Below are positions 1-6,455 of a DNA stretch of 17,379 nt, one piece after another. The stretch is from Candidatus Kapaibacterium sp. (GTDB lineage Bacteria > Bacteroidota > Ignavibacteria > Palsa-1295): the NCBI GenBank assembly GCA_025450975.1, contig JANWLI010000114.1, positions 1-17,379 on the forward strand, read 5' to 3'. The translations under genes and the position numbers were made by a program. The notes below the pieces were generated by a model. That model was not told the origin of the DNA, did no database searches, and saw nothing but the letters and a program-made list of their open reading frames with translations. How positions within the stretch are numbered: the first letter of the stretch is position 1; each line of letters begins with the position of its first letter.

Positions 1-537
1 GCCGTTGAAAACGTTGACGAGGCAACGGCGAAGGCCACATCACTTGGCGGAACGACGATCCTGGCACCGTTCGATGTCATGGATTTCGGCCGCATGTCGA
101 TCATCAAGGATCCGACCGGTGCGCAACTCTGCCTCTGGCAGCCTAAGCTGCACACGGGTGCCGGTGTCACTGACGATCCGCATGCATTCTGCTGGTACGA
201 ACTCAACACGAACGATCCTGAGACTGCAGTCAACTTCTACACGAATCTCTTCGGATGGACGACAGGCGGAAGCCCGGAATACATCGAGCTTAAGCAAGGC
301 GATGTTACGTTCGGCGGTATCATGAAGATCAAGGCCGAGTGGGGCAACGTCCCGCCGCATTGGCTGAGCTACATTCATGCACCGAATGTCGAAGAGACGA
401 CAAACAAAGCGCTGACACTTGGCGCGAACATCGTTGTTCCGCCGATGGAGATCCCGAATACGGGCAAGTTCTCTGTTATTGCAGATCCGCAGGGAGCCGT
501 CTTCGCGCTCTATCAGCCAAAGACCGTTACTGCGTAA
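1..537 (+). CDS. VOC (glyoxalase/bleomycin-resistance fold) family protein, 5' end missing
   Basis: The frame is open from base 1, so the start lies to the left of the window; the visible 178 residues end at a TAA at 535-537. Two tandem vicinal-oxygen-chelate modules are visible. The first is cut off and ends with DPTGAQLCLWQPK. The second runs from about residue 60 (HAFCWYELNTNDPETA) to DPQGAVFALYQPK near the C-terminus, so the two module ends echo each other. This two-module layout is typical of small cytosolic glyoxalase-like proteins of the CFP-30 type; the substrate cannot be told from sequence. An ATG at 79 is internal to the first module and is unlikely to be the real start. A strong terminator follows 22 bp after the stop, so this is the last gene of its transcript. 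Confidence 0.9.
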   Translation, partial: AVENVDEATAKATSLGGTTILAPFDVMDFGRMSIIKDPTGAQLCLWQPKLHTGAGVTDDPHAFCWYELNTNDPETAVNFYTNLFGWTTGGSPEYIELKQGDVTFGGIMKIKAEWGNVPPHWLSYIHAPNVEETTNKALTLGANIVVPPMEIPNTGKFSVIADPQGAVFALYQPKTVTA

Positions 538-559
538 AGAATCTTTATGATTCAAGTAG

Positions 560-586
560 AAAGCCGGATCATATATCCGGCTTTTT
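560..586 (+). terminator. Rho-independent terminator after the VOC gene
   Basis: A perfect 10-bp stem, AAAGCCGGAT (560-569) with ATCCGGCTTT (575-584), has a 5-nt loop and is followed by T residues. It lies 22 bp after the VOC stop codon. Confidence 0.9.
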
Positions 587-596
587 CATTTACCGA

Positions 597-630
597 ATAA
601 AAAAAGGGGACCTGACTCTTGTCGGCCCCC
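597..630 (-). terminator. Orphan hairpin with A-run; reads as a minus-strand terminator
   Basis: GGGGACC (606-612) pairs with GGCCCCC (624-630) with one mismatch. The stem continues inward with GAC (614-616) and GTC (621-623) around a TCTT loop. An unbroken A-run (597-605) precedes it, so on the minus strand the hairpin is followed by a T-run. No minus-strand gene lies to its right within more than 5 kb, so either it ends an unannotated minus-strand transcript or it is a stray palindrome from a mobile repeat. The bases GTCAGGTCCCCTTTTT on the minus strand recall REP/RAYT-type palindromes, from memory only. Confidence 0.4.
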
Positions 631-1006
631 ATGCCATGTATATCTGATCTGATAAGTGATAAAACGGGAGAAAAAATCTAAAAACGCTAAAATCTTTGAA
701 AATTTAGTTAGCTGAGGGATTATTCTTGCGGGCTTCGGCTAAAAGCAAACTTCATCTTTTTAACGAATACAAAAGTATTCACACAGCAAACTATTAACAT
801 ATATTCACAAATACTGCGCCAAGGCTGTAAGTCCTTTGTTTATAGAGTTGGTGCTGGCAAATAGGTGGAATATCTTACGTTCGGCAAGTTATCCACTAAA
901 ATCCTGTACATTTCATAGTACATCGTATTTTAAGCTAAAATCGCGGTTTTTCGTTAATAATCGTTCATTCTGGGCCATTCGTGGTAATATTTCCGGACTT
1001 GCGTTG
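631..1006. other. AT-rich gene-free stretch
   Basis: No credible gene is seen here; the 836-1132 open frame lacks features of a real protein and runs into the next gene. The stretch holds two TATTCACA words (776-783 and 802-809) and TTATCCACT (889-897), which resemble DnaA boxes (TTATNCACA) with mismatches. It also holds the palindromic element described at 924-960. Confidence 0.5.
924..960 (+). promoter_or_regulatory. Palindromic upstream element, copy A (shared with 2905-2940)
   Basis: The sequence shows CG-T-ATTTTA, an AGC loop, then TAAAATCG (924-943), followed by TAATAA at 955-960. The word AAAATCGCG starts at 937, 70 bp before the putative -7 box at 1007. The same arrangement (inverted repeat with AAAATCGCG on its right arm, TAATAA 17-18 bp on) occurs 68 bp before the -7 box of the NlpC/P60 gene. 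This looks like an operator or activator site serving both promoters. Confidence 0.45.
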
Positions 1007-1014
1007 TATATTAG
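1007..1014 (+). promoter_or_regulatory. Putative Bacteroidota-type -7 box for the Hcp-like operon
   Basis: TATATTAG matches the TAnnTTTG consensus at all but one position and lies 23 bp before the ATG at 1038. No convincing -33 TTTG is visible. Confidence 0.35.
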
Positions 1015-1037
1015 TCATCGTAATCACGAGACCATCT

Positions 1038-1643
1038 ATGAAAACTTTCATTCGTCTGTTTCTTTTGTGCCTTATCCCCATTACGCAATCAACAGTATCA
1101 GTAGCTGCCGAGTCAGTTCACCTGTTCCTTAAAGGGAGTAACGGTAAGACCTATAAGACGTCTACCGATGCCAGCGGCAAATTCAGTTTCGATAATGTCG
1201 AGCCCGGCAAGTACGAACTTGTGTGGGTACTTCCCGACGGCACGACGCCCGAGAAGATCGAATCTGCGGCGATCGAAATCGAAAGTTTTTCCTGGGGCCT
1301 ATCCCAGCGGACGACAGAGACGCCAACTGCGGCACAAGCTCCTGGAGGTACCGGACGCCCATCACCGAGTGGCCCATCAGGCGGAGCGCCGACAGGCCAG
1401 CCCGCACCACCTCCGGGAATTGGCACAGGCGGAAGTAGCGGTAGTGGAGATCGTACAAAGTCTCGCAGCAACATCCAAAATAACTTTACCTCTGAAGACT
1501 TCAGAGTAGTCGCTGGCGGAAAGTACTATGCCGTTGTCTTGAAGGATGTAGTCATCTCAAGCCTATCCAGCTGCGAAGGCGCGTGTGGCAAGATGGCCAT
1601 TAATGAGAAGGGCCTGCCAGGCAAGAAAAAAGGTACTCACTAA
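1038..1643 (+). CDS. Secreted Cna-B/Hcp-like protein, paralog 1 of 3
   Basis: The protein has 201 residues from ATG 1038; a longer GTG frame at 981 would run through the promoter and hide the signal peptide. Residues 1-24 are a Sec signal peptide. Residues about 27-67 resemble a carboxypeptidase-regulatory/Cna-B-like beta module (TDASGKFSFDNVEPGKYELV). IEIESFSWGLSQ follows at 80-90. A Gly/Pro/Ser-rich linker (about 91-140) comes next, then KYYAVVLKDVVISSLSS at 162-178, a Cys pair (179, 183) and a Lys-rich tail. The SWGxSQ strand and the YxxxLKDVxxSS strand resemble, from memory, two conserved strands of Hcp (T6SS tube/effector family). With a signal peptide and an inserted linker it is unlikely to be a true T6SS tube. 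It probably acts in the periplasm or outside the cell; function unknown. It is the first gene of a three-gene operon. Confidence 0.85.
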   Translation: MKTFIRLFLLCLIPITQSTVSVAAESVHLFLKGSNGKTYKTSTDASGKFSFDNVEPGKYELVWVLPDGTTPEKIESAAIEIESFSWGLSQRTTETPTAAQAPGGTGRPSPSGPSGGAPTGQPAPPPGIGTGGSSGSGDRTKSRSNIQNNFTSEDFRVVAGGKYYAVVLKDVVISSLSSCEGACGKMAINEKGLPGKKKGTH

Positions 1644-1672
1644 AAGTGTACATTGTTAAATTAGAATTATTT

Positions 1673-2284
1673 ATGAAGAACTTCATTCGCATTCTCCCCC
1701 TCCTGCTAGCGCTTTTCGTATCACAGGCATTTGCGGCCACCGGCCAGCACCTGCAGTTACGGGAAACCAAGACAAAGAAGACGTACGATGTAAAGACCGA
1801 TGCATCGGGAAAGTTTACCTTCGATAAGATCGAAGCCGGGACCTATGATCTGGTCTGGGTGCTGCCCGATGGTACAACACCCGACAATACCGAATCTGCC
1901 TCGATAGATATTCAGAGCTTCTCCTGGGGTGTATCGAATATGGGCAGTCATGGTGGTGGCAGTGGAGGTGGAGCAGGCAAAACTGTAGCAGCCTCAACGA
2001 CCAAGACAGATGACGATAACGATGGCGCTGGAGATGCACGGCAGATCAAGAAGTCGAAGAGCAATGTCGGGAATAACCGCACGATCAACACGACGCGCGA
2101 TAATATTAAAGGCCAGAGCAAGTCTTCGAACTTTAAGTCCTCAGGCGGCGGCACATACTATGTCGTCGTTCTCCAGGATATCCTTGTTACCGGCTTGACT
2201 GACTGCCCAGGTACGGTTAGCGGTATGGCGATCAACGAGAAAGGACTCCCCGGAGAGAAAGGAACTAAAAAAGGTACAAAGTAA
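1673..2284 (+). CDS. Secreted Cna-B/Hcp-like protein, paralog 2 of 3
   Basis: The protein has 203 residues from ATG 1673; the frame is open from a GTG at 1646, but only the ATG gives a clean signal peptide (1-21, ending AFA). It is closely related to paralog 1: TDASGKFTFDKIEAGTYDLV (42-61), VLPDGTTP (63-70), SFSWGVSN (82-89), KSKSN (127-131) and AINEKGLPG (186-194) recur in nearly the same places. The residues after SFSWGVSN (GSHGGGSGGGAGK, 91-103) match the glycine-rich loop that follows the SWGxSQ strand in classical Hcp proteins. YYVVVLQDILVTGLT (162-176) corresponds to the late Hcp strand. An acidic patch, TDDDNDGAGD, sits in the linker. The gap from the previous gene is 29 bp, so the two are very likely co-transcribed. 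Function unknown. Confidence 0.85.
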   Translation: MKNFIRILPLLLALFVSQAFAATGQHLQLRETKTKKTYDVKTDASGKFTFDKIEAGTYDLVWVLPDGTTPDNTESASIDIQSFSWGVSNMGSHGGGSGGGAGKTVAASTTKTDDDNDGAGDARQIKKSKSNVGNNRTINTTRDNIKGQSKSSNFKSSGGGTYYVVVLQDILVTGLTDCPGTVSGMAINEKGLPGEKGTKKGTK

Positions 2285-2294
2285 CTAAAAAGGT

Positions 2295-2807
2295 ATGAAA
2301 TATTTTGTCCAGTTTGCTTTATTGTTAGCTGTCATTGTTGGCAGCCCGTCATACTCGTTTTCCGGGAAGTTCGATATCCATCTTCGCGATAAAGAAGAAG
2401 GAAAGACGTATCGATGTAAAACCGATAAAAACGGGAGGTTTTTATTCGAGAAGGTACGCCCCGGCACGTATGAGCTAATCTGGCTTATTCGTGAAGGATA
2501 CGGGGAAATCCAGTCATGCGAGGTGGAAATAACGAATTTCTTCACAGAGAAAAGAACAACGGGGGCAAAGGAAGTTGTAAACAAAGCAGATGTCCACTTC
2601 GGGAATGCCCAGAAGGGGGAGGCCTTCAAAGTGACTTTCCTGCCTGAGAAAATGCTGACAACCGGTGAGCGCTTTTTTGTCATTATAAAGGAAGGGATTG
2701 TCGTTTCTGACGAATCGATCGTCCAGGGAGTTTGCGCTAAATTGTCTGTCAAAGCGAAAAGATCACCCGTTGACGATGACGGTATAAAGAAAAGCACAGT
2801 TCACTAA
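2295..2807 (+). CDS. Secreted Cna-B/Hcp-like protein, paralog 3 of 3 (divergent)
   Basis: This 170-residue protein starts 10 bp after the previous stop, with a signal peptide (about 1-23). It keeps the beta-module pattern KTDKNGRFLFEKVRPGTYEL (42-61), but the Hcp-like strand has diverged to CEVEITNFFTEKRTTG (75-90). The Gly/Pro-rich linker is missing, replaced by a short charged segment. The late strand is RFFVIIKEGIVVSDES, followed by a single Cys and a Lys-rich tail. It is therefore a shorter and older duplicate of the two preceding genes. It probably shares their location outside the cytoplasm and their transcript. No catalytic motif is visible, and a structural or binding role is more likely than enzymatic activity. 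Confidence 0.82.
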   Translation: MKYFVQFALLLAVIVGSPSYSFSGKFDIHLRDKEEGKTYRCKTDKNGRFLFEKVRPGTYELIWLIREGYGEIQSCEVEITNFFTEKRTTGAKEVVNKADVHFGNAQKGEAFKVTFLPEKMLTTGERFFVIIKEGIVVSDESIVQGVCAKLSVKAKRSPVDDDGIKKSTVH

Positions 2808-2985
2808 GCATCACCCTAATAATACTGTCTTTGATCCTATTCAGATTCACCGCCTGTACCCGGGTAGGGTAAAAAGTGGCGAAATTGAATTTCCACAATT
2901 TCCACGATTTTCGCCTGAAAATCGCGTCTTTGCATAATAACCGGAAAACCTTTCTCTTTTTTCGGATTGCTGGCATAAAATTTCT
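2808..2985. other. Gene-free regulatory gap before the NlpC/P60 gene
   Basis: No gene is seen. The gap holds a 10-bp palindrome TACCCGGGTA (2857-2866), a tandem ATTTCCAC repeat (about 2889-2905), and the palindrome/TAATAA element described at 2905-2940. No clear T-tailed terminator follows the three-gene operon. Confidence 0.5.
2905..2940 (+). promoter_or_regulatory. Palindromic upstream element, copy B (shared with 924-960)
   Basis: A perfect inverted repeat, CGATTTTC (2905-2912), loop GCCT, GAAAATCG (2917-2924), is followed by TAATAA at 2935-2940. AAAATCGCG begins at 2918, 68 bp before the -7 box at 2986. It has the same layout as copy A before the Hcp-like operon. Confidence 0.5.
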
Positions 2986-2993
2986 TATATTTG
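2986..2993 (+). promoter_or_regulatory. Bacteroidota-type -7 box for the NlpC/P60 gene
   Basis: TATATTTG is an exact match to TAnnTTTG. A TTG at 2967-2969 is a possible -33 element, with slightly short spacing. The leader to the ATG at 3112 would be about 110 nt, long enough for untranslated regulation, but no known riboswitch is recognised. Confidence 0.45.
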
Positions 2994-3111
2994 CATTCTG
3001 TGGTTCTGCCGCAGAGTCCAGAATACAAATCTGAGCCCTGCGGGAGAATCCCTAAAAGTGCTGGTTCTATAGTTCATTATTCATCATCAAATAGCAGGAA
3101 ATAACCCCCTT

Positions 3112-4092
3112 ATGAAGGTACATTCTTTATGGGGCGGGCTGTTCACAGTCTTAGTAGCGGTTGCGTTACTAATGGCTTCCCCGGAGAATAGCTCTGCCAA
3201 GGGGAGTCGAAACGGAAACAAGAAGACGGTCAAGAAAGCATCTCACAGCGTGGTCACTAAACAACGCCGTGCGAAGCTCTCCAAGAGGTATCGTCGCCCT
3301 GTACGCCGTTCGACTCTCTCAGAATCGGAAAAGTCGGAGATCATTGAAAAGATCAACGCATTAGCAAAAGCCGAAGTCATGCCCGAGATCCCCTCGGCTG
3401 AACTCGAGCCTGAATATGCTACGGATGCGACCAATGTTGCCCTGTCGGAAGATATTGCCCAGGCTGCACGCGAAGAAGCCGAAGAAGATGACGTCGTCAT
3501 CGAGATCGATCAGTTCTTCGCTGCTCGCCCAGGTACGGTTGACGTTGTGCTCGACCCCAACACATCCCGCGATCGCCAGTCGGACTTCACACTCTTTGAT
3601 GAAGTCGATCCCCATGTTTCGGCGACCCGCTCCGATGTCATGCAGCATATCATTGACTGGTTAGGTACCCGCTACCACTTCGGTGGCGATAGCCGCACCG
3701 GTATCGATTGCTCGGCATTTGTCCGTCAGGTATTCCGCTCTTCGTTTAACGTCGAGCTTCCCCGTACGGCAGAAATGCAGGCAGATCTGGGCCAGAAAGT
3801 AGGACGTCAGGAACTCCAATTCGGCGACCTCGTCTACTTCCATACGGCCAATCATGCATGGATATCGCATGTCGGTATCTACATCGGCGAAGGACTCTTC
3901 GCCAACGCCAGCTCATCGAAAGGTGTGACTGTTGCATCGCTCGATAGCAAATACTGGCAGAAGCGTTATTTGTTTTCCAAGCGCCTGTTCACCAATACGG
4001 CAACAGCGCAGGCAGAGATCAGCCAGGTACTCATGGCTGCACAAGTTTCACCCCTTGTCGAAGATAGAGAAAATTCCGCTTTAAGTAATTAA
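3112..4092 (+). CDS. Secreted NlpC/P60 family cysteine peptidase (cell-wall hydrolase)
   Basis: The protein has 326 residues. A hydrophobic N-terminus (about 7-24) serves as signal peptide or anchor. A very basic segment follows (31-68), then a Glu/Asp/Ala-rich segment (about 70-135). The C-terminal NlpC/P60 domain spans about 172-293. Its catalytic Cys200 lies in GIDCSAF and His253 in ISHVGIYIG. The third polar residue, His in E. coli Spr (MepS)-like enzymes, is Asn265 here (FANASSSKG). Enzymes of this family cut peptide bonds in the peptidoglycan stem peptide, usually in the periplasm. The basic then acidic linker may bind the wall or regulate access; that is inference. The gene stands alone, with its own promoter and a strong terminator downstream. 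The upstream element shared with the 1038 operon suggests co-regulation. Confidence 0.9.
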   Translation: MKVHSLWGGLFTVLVAVALLMASPENSSAKGSRNGNKKTVKKASHSVVTKQRRAKLSKRYRRPVRRSTLSESEKSEIIEKINALAKAEVMPEIPSAELEPEYATDATNVALSEDIAQAAREEAEEDDVVIEIDQFFAARPGTVDVVLDPNTSRDRQSDFTLFDEVDPHVSATRSDVMQHIIDWLGTRYHFGGDSRTGIDCSAFVRQVFRSSFNVELPRTAEMQADLGQKVGRQELQFGDLVYFHTANHAWISHVGIYIGEGLFANASSSKGVTVASLDSKYWQKRYLFSKRLFTNTATAQAEISQVLMAAQVSPLVEDRENSALSN

Positions 4093-4116
4093 CAAAGCGA
4101 GTAGTGTTGTGTTAAG

Positions 4117-4144
4117 AAGCTCCGGTACGCCGGAGCTTTTTTAT
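4117..4144 (+). terminator. Rho-independent terminator after the NlpC/P60 gene
   Basis: A 9-bp stem AAGCTCCGG (4117-4125) / CCGGAGCTT (4130-4138) has a TACG loop and is followed by a T-run. Confidence 0.92.
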
Positions 4145-4198
4145 TTGTGCTAACGCCTCGGTAACATTGCCGCCCCATTTTTGTTTGTTAGCCCTTAA

Positions 4199-4684
4199 GT
4201 GGCTAATCCGGCTCAACATATCGCATCCCCGGCGAAACCGCGGGAGATCGTCTTTCGGCCTATCGTCGAAAACCGATCCGCGCGGCATGAGTACTTTATC
4301 ACCGACGAGATCGAGGCCGGGATCGCGCTTGTCGGCACGGAAGTCAAGTCGCTGCGGGAGAAGAAAGTCCAGCTCGCCGGCGGCTTTGCCCGCTTCACCG
4401 ATGGCGAGCTCTGGCTCGAGAACGTCCAGATCTCCGTCTATAAGCAGGGCAACATCAATAATCACGATCCCTTGCGGAGGCGCAGATTGCTGCTCCACAC
4501 CCGAGAACTTCGTAAACTTGCACAACGCTCGGCAACTAAAGGTGTGACGATCGTGCCGGTAAAGATGTATTTTAAAGGCAATAAAGTGAAAGTGCTGCTC
4601 GGCATCGCAAAAGGCAAACGCAGTCACGATAAGCGTGAGTCGATCAAAGAGCGGGATGTCCGGCGTGACATGGAGAGAGATTAA
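4199..4684 (+). CDS. smpB: SsrA-binding protein SmpB
   Basis: SmpB binds tmRNA and delivers it to stalled ribosomes for trans-translation in the cytoplasm. The 161-residue protein has the full family signature: NRSARHEYFITDEIEAGIAL, GTEVKSLREKKVQL, the NNHDPLRRRRLLLH stretch, and the basic C-terminal tail (GKRSHDKRESIKERDVRRD) that acts in the ribosome decoding channel. Length is typical. The start is GTG at 4199; an in-frame TAA sits immediately upstream (4196-4198) and no in-frame ATG lies near the N-terminus. Its stop codon abuts the ATG of tyrS with no gap, so the two genes are surely one transcript and probably translationally coupled. No clear promoter box or Shine-Dalgarno sequence was seen in the short 54-bp gap after the preceding terminator. 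Confidence 0.97.
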   Translation: MANPAQHIASPAKPREIVFRPIVENRSARHEYFITDEIEAGIALVGTEVKSLREKKVQLAGGFARFTDGELWLENVQISVYKQGNINNHDPLRRRRLLLHTRELRKLAQRSATKGVTIVPVKMYFKGNKVKVLLGIAKGKRSHDKRESIKERDVRRDMERD

Positions 4685-5899
4685 ATGAGCAAAATTTTTC
4701 CGCCCGTTAATGAACAGATGGATGAGATCAGGCGCGGCGCCGTCGATCTTATCGATGAAGGCGAACTTGCAAAGAAGCTCGAGCGCTCGCGTGCGACCGG
4801 CAAGCCGATCAGCGCAAAGTTCGGCGCCGATCCGTCATCGGCCGATCTGCATATCGGTCACGCAGTGCCCCTGCGCAAACTCCGCGCCTTCCAGGATCTC
4901 GGCCACCATGCAGCACTTATCATCGGCGACTTCACCGCCATGATCGGCGATCCATCGGGTCGGCAGAAGACTCGCCCCATTCTCACGCAGGAAGAGACAC
5001 GGGCCAATGCGCAGACGTACGTCGATCAGGTACTGAAAGTCCTGACCAAAGACAATCTTACGATCTACTACAATAACGACTGGCTCTCGAAGATGAACTT
5101 CGCAGATGTCATCCGGCTTGCCGCCTCGTACACGGTCAGCCAGATGCTTGAGCGCGACGATTTCCACAAGCGCTTCGAGTCCGAGCAGCCGATCTCACTT
5201 CACGAATTTCTCTACCCGCTCGCGCAGGGCATGGACTCCGTCGAGATCCGATGCGACATCGAACTCGGCGGCACCGACCAGCGCTTCAACCTCCTCGTCG
5301 GCCGCGAGCTGCCGCGCCACTTCGGCCAGGAGCCGCAGTGCATCATGACGACGCCGCTGCTCGAAGGCACAGACGGCGTGCGCAAGATGTCGAAGTCCTA
5401 CGGCAACTCCGTCAACTTTTCCGACAGTGCAGACGAGATGTTCGGCAAGACGATGTCCATTCCGGACACCATGATCCTGCCATACTTCACCCTGGCAACG
5501 CAGGTGAAAGATCTGGCCGCGATCAAACAGACGTTAGCCGATGGCAAGGAAAATCCGCGCAACCTGAAAGTTCGCCTCGCACAGGAGATCATCAAGCTGT
5601 TCTACGATCAGGCTGCAGCCGATGCGGCGCTTACGCGCTTCGAGCAGATGTTCGTTAAGAAAGAAGTGCCGGATGATATTCCCGAAATGAGCATCGGCGC
5701 CTCACCGAAAAGCATTGTCGACCTCATTGCCGAGCAACAGCTCGTTGCATCGAAAGGCGAAGCGCGCAGGCTAATCGCTGGCGGAGGCGTATCGTTAAAC
5801 GGCGAAAAGGTTGAAGACGAAAAGGCAGTCGTGACGCCTACCGAAGAAGGCGTTGTCCTGAAAGTCGGAAAGAGAAAATTCCTGAAAGTTAAGATCTAG
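4685..5899 (+). CDS. tyrS: Tyrosine--tRNA ligase
   Basis: TyrRS attaches tyrosine to tRNA-Tyr in the cytoplasm. The 404-residue protein shows the class I Rossmann catalytic core with the HIGH motif at 56-59 (DLHIGHA) and KMSKS at 234-238 (GVRKMSKSYGN). ELGGTDQRFNLLVGRELP (193-210) is typical of the tyrosyl/tryptophanyl branch. A C-terminal S4 RNA-binding domain spans about 341-385 (EARRLIAGGGVSLNGEKV). The length and the form of the motifs fit the ~400-residue TyrZ-like type. The ATG follows the smpB stop directly, marking an smpB-tyrS operon. It ends 1 bp before the stop of a converging minus-strand gene, with no obvious terminator between them. Confidence 0.97.
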   Translation: MSKIFPPVNEQMDEIRRGAVDLIDEGELAKKLERSRATGKPISAKFGADPSSADLHIGHAVPLRKLRAFQDLGHHAALIIGDFTAMIGDPSGRQKTRPILTQEETRANAQTYVDQVLKVLTKDNLTIYYNNDWLSKMNFADVIRLAASYTVSQMLERDDFHKRFESEQPISLHEFLYPLAQGMDSVEIRCDIELGGTDQRFNLLVGRELPRHFGQEPQCIMTTPLLEGTDGVRKMSKSYGNSVNFSDSADEMFGKTMSIPDTMILPYFTLATQVKDLAAIKQTLADGKENPRNLKVRLAQEIIKLFYDQAAADAALTRFEQMFVKKEVPDDIPEMSIGASPKSIVDLIAEQQLVASKGEARRLIAGGGVSLNGEKVEDEKAVVTPTEEGVVLKVGKRKFLKVKI

Positions 5900-5900
5900 C

Positions 5901-6377
5901 CTACTCGTCGATATCGGCGAGGCAGAAGTTGTTGCCGATCTTTTTGAAGGCGAATGCAATTGAGGGAGTGTTGCCGCCAATATCGTAGGTCAGATTCCAT
6001 ACGTACCACGGACCTTCCGCATCGAAGAGAAAGAGCTGATAGTGATAGCTCGAACCGGTCTGTTTGAGGAATTCTTTAAGCACTTTGGCAATGCGCCCTA
6101 CTTCTTTACGATCATGTTCATCCGAATAGTGCAGGACGTCGTTCCACCTGCGAGCTGTGTCCTTGCCACGGTAGACGAGATAGGTCGAGGCTTTTTCCAG
6201 ATCGCCGGTACGTATATACTGCAGTAACTCTTCCAGGCGCGCCCGGACTGCCATTGTATCGCCAGGATGAATGACCGCTTGCTCCGGGGTTGTGTGAGCA
6301 GCGGTAGTTGGTGGTGCCTGAGCATAGAGGGTGCCGATGGCAAATAGCTGGAGTGCAAAAACGATGATTTTGACCAT
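5901..6377 (-). CDS. Small secreted protein of unknown function (possibly NTF2-like)
   Basis: I chose the ATG at 6375-6377 because it gives a clean Sec signal peptide (MVKIIVFALQLFAIGTLYAQ), leaving a mature protein of about 138 residues. The frame is open 22 codons further upstream, but that would bury the signal peptide. The mature part begins with a Thr/Pro-rich stretch. It is followed by RARLEELLQYIRTGDLEKAS, an amphipathic helix pair common in NTF2-like/DUF4878-type folds, then a charged helical middle (DEHDRKEVGRIAKVLKEFLK), and ends with strands around GPWYVWNLTYDIGG and FAFKKIGNNFCLADID. I do not recognise a named family with certainty. No catalytic motif is visible. It converges on tyrS and diverges from ileS, so it forms its own unit. 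Confidence 0.82.
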   Translation of the reverse strand: MVKIIVFALQLFAIGTLYAQAPPTTAAHTTPEQAVIHPGDTMAVRARLEELLQYIRTGDLEKASTYLVYRGKDTARRWNDVLHYSDEHDRKEVGRIAKVLKEFLKQTGSSYHYQLFLFDAEGPWYVWNLTYDIGGNTPSIAFAFKKIGNNFCLADIDE

Positions 6378-6455
6378 ATTCTTCTGAAAGTCCCTCTTAA
6401 TAACGCTCCGCCCCGCAGGAAAATTACCGCCAAGGGGTGACATTCGCGCAATTTA

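Noticed and set aside
836..1132. 98-codon plus-strand frame ahead of the Hcp-like operon
   Set aside because: It starts within AT-rich regulatory DNA, overlaps the promoter and the signal-peptide region of the real gene, and its translation looks random.
1038..2807. Genuine T6SS Hcp tube genes
   Set aside because: All three have Sec signal peptides, insertions or loss of the core loop, and no other T6SS gene is present; only a fold-level resemblance is claimed.
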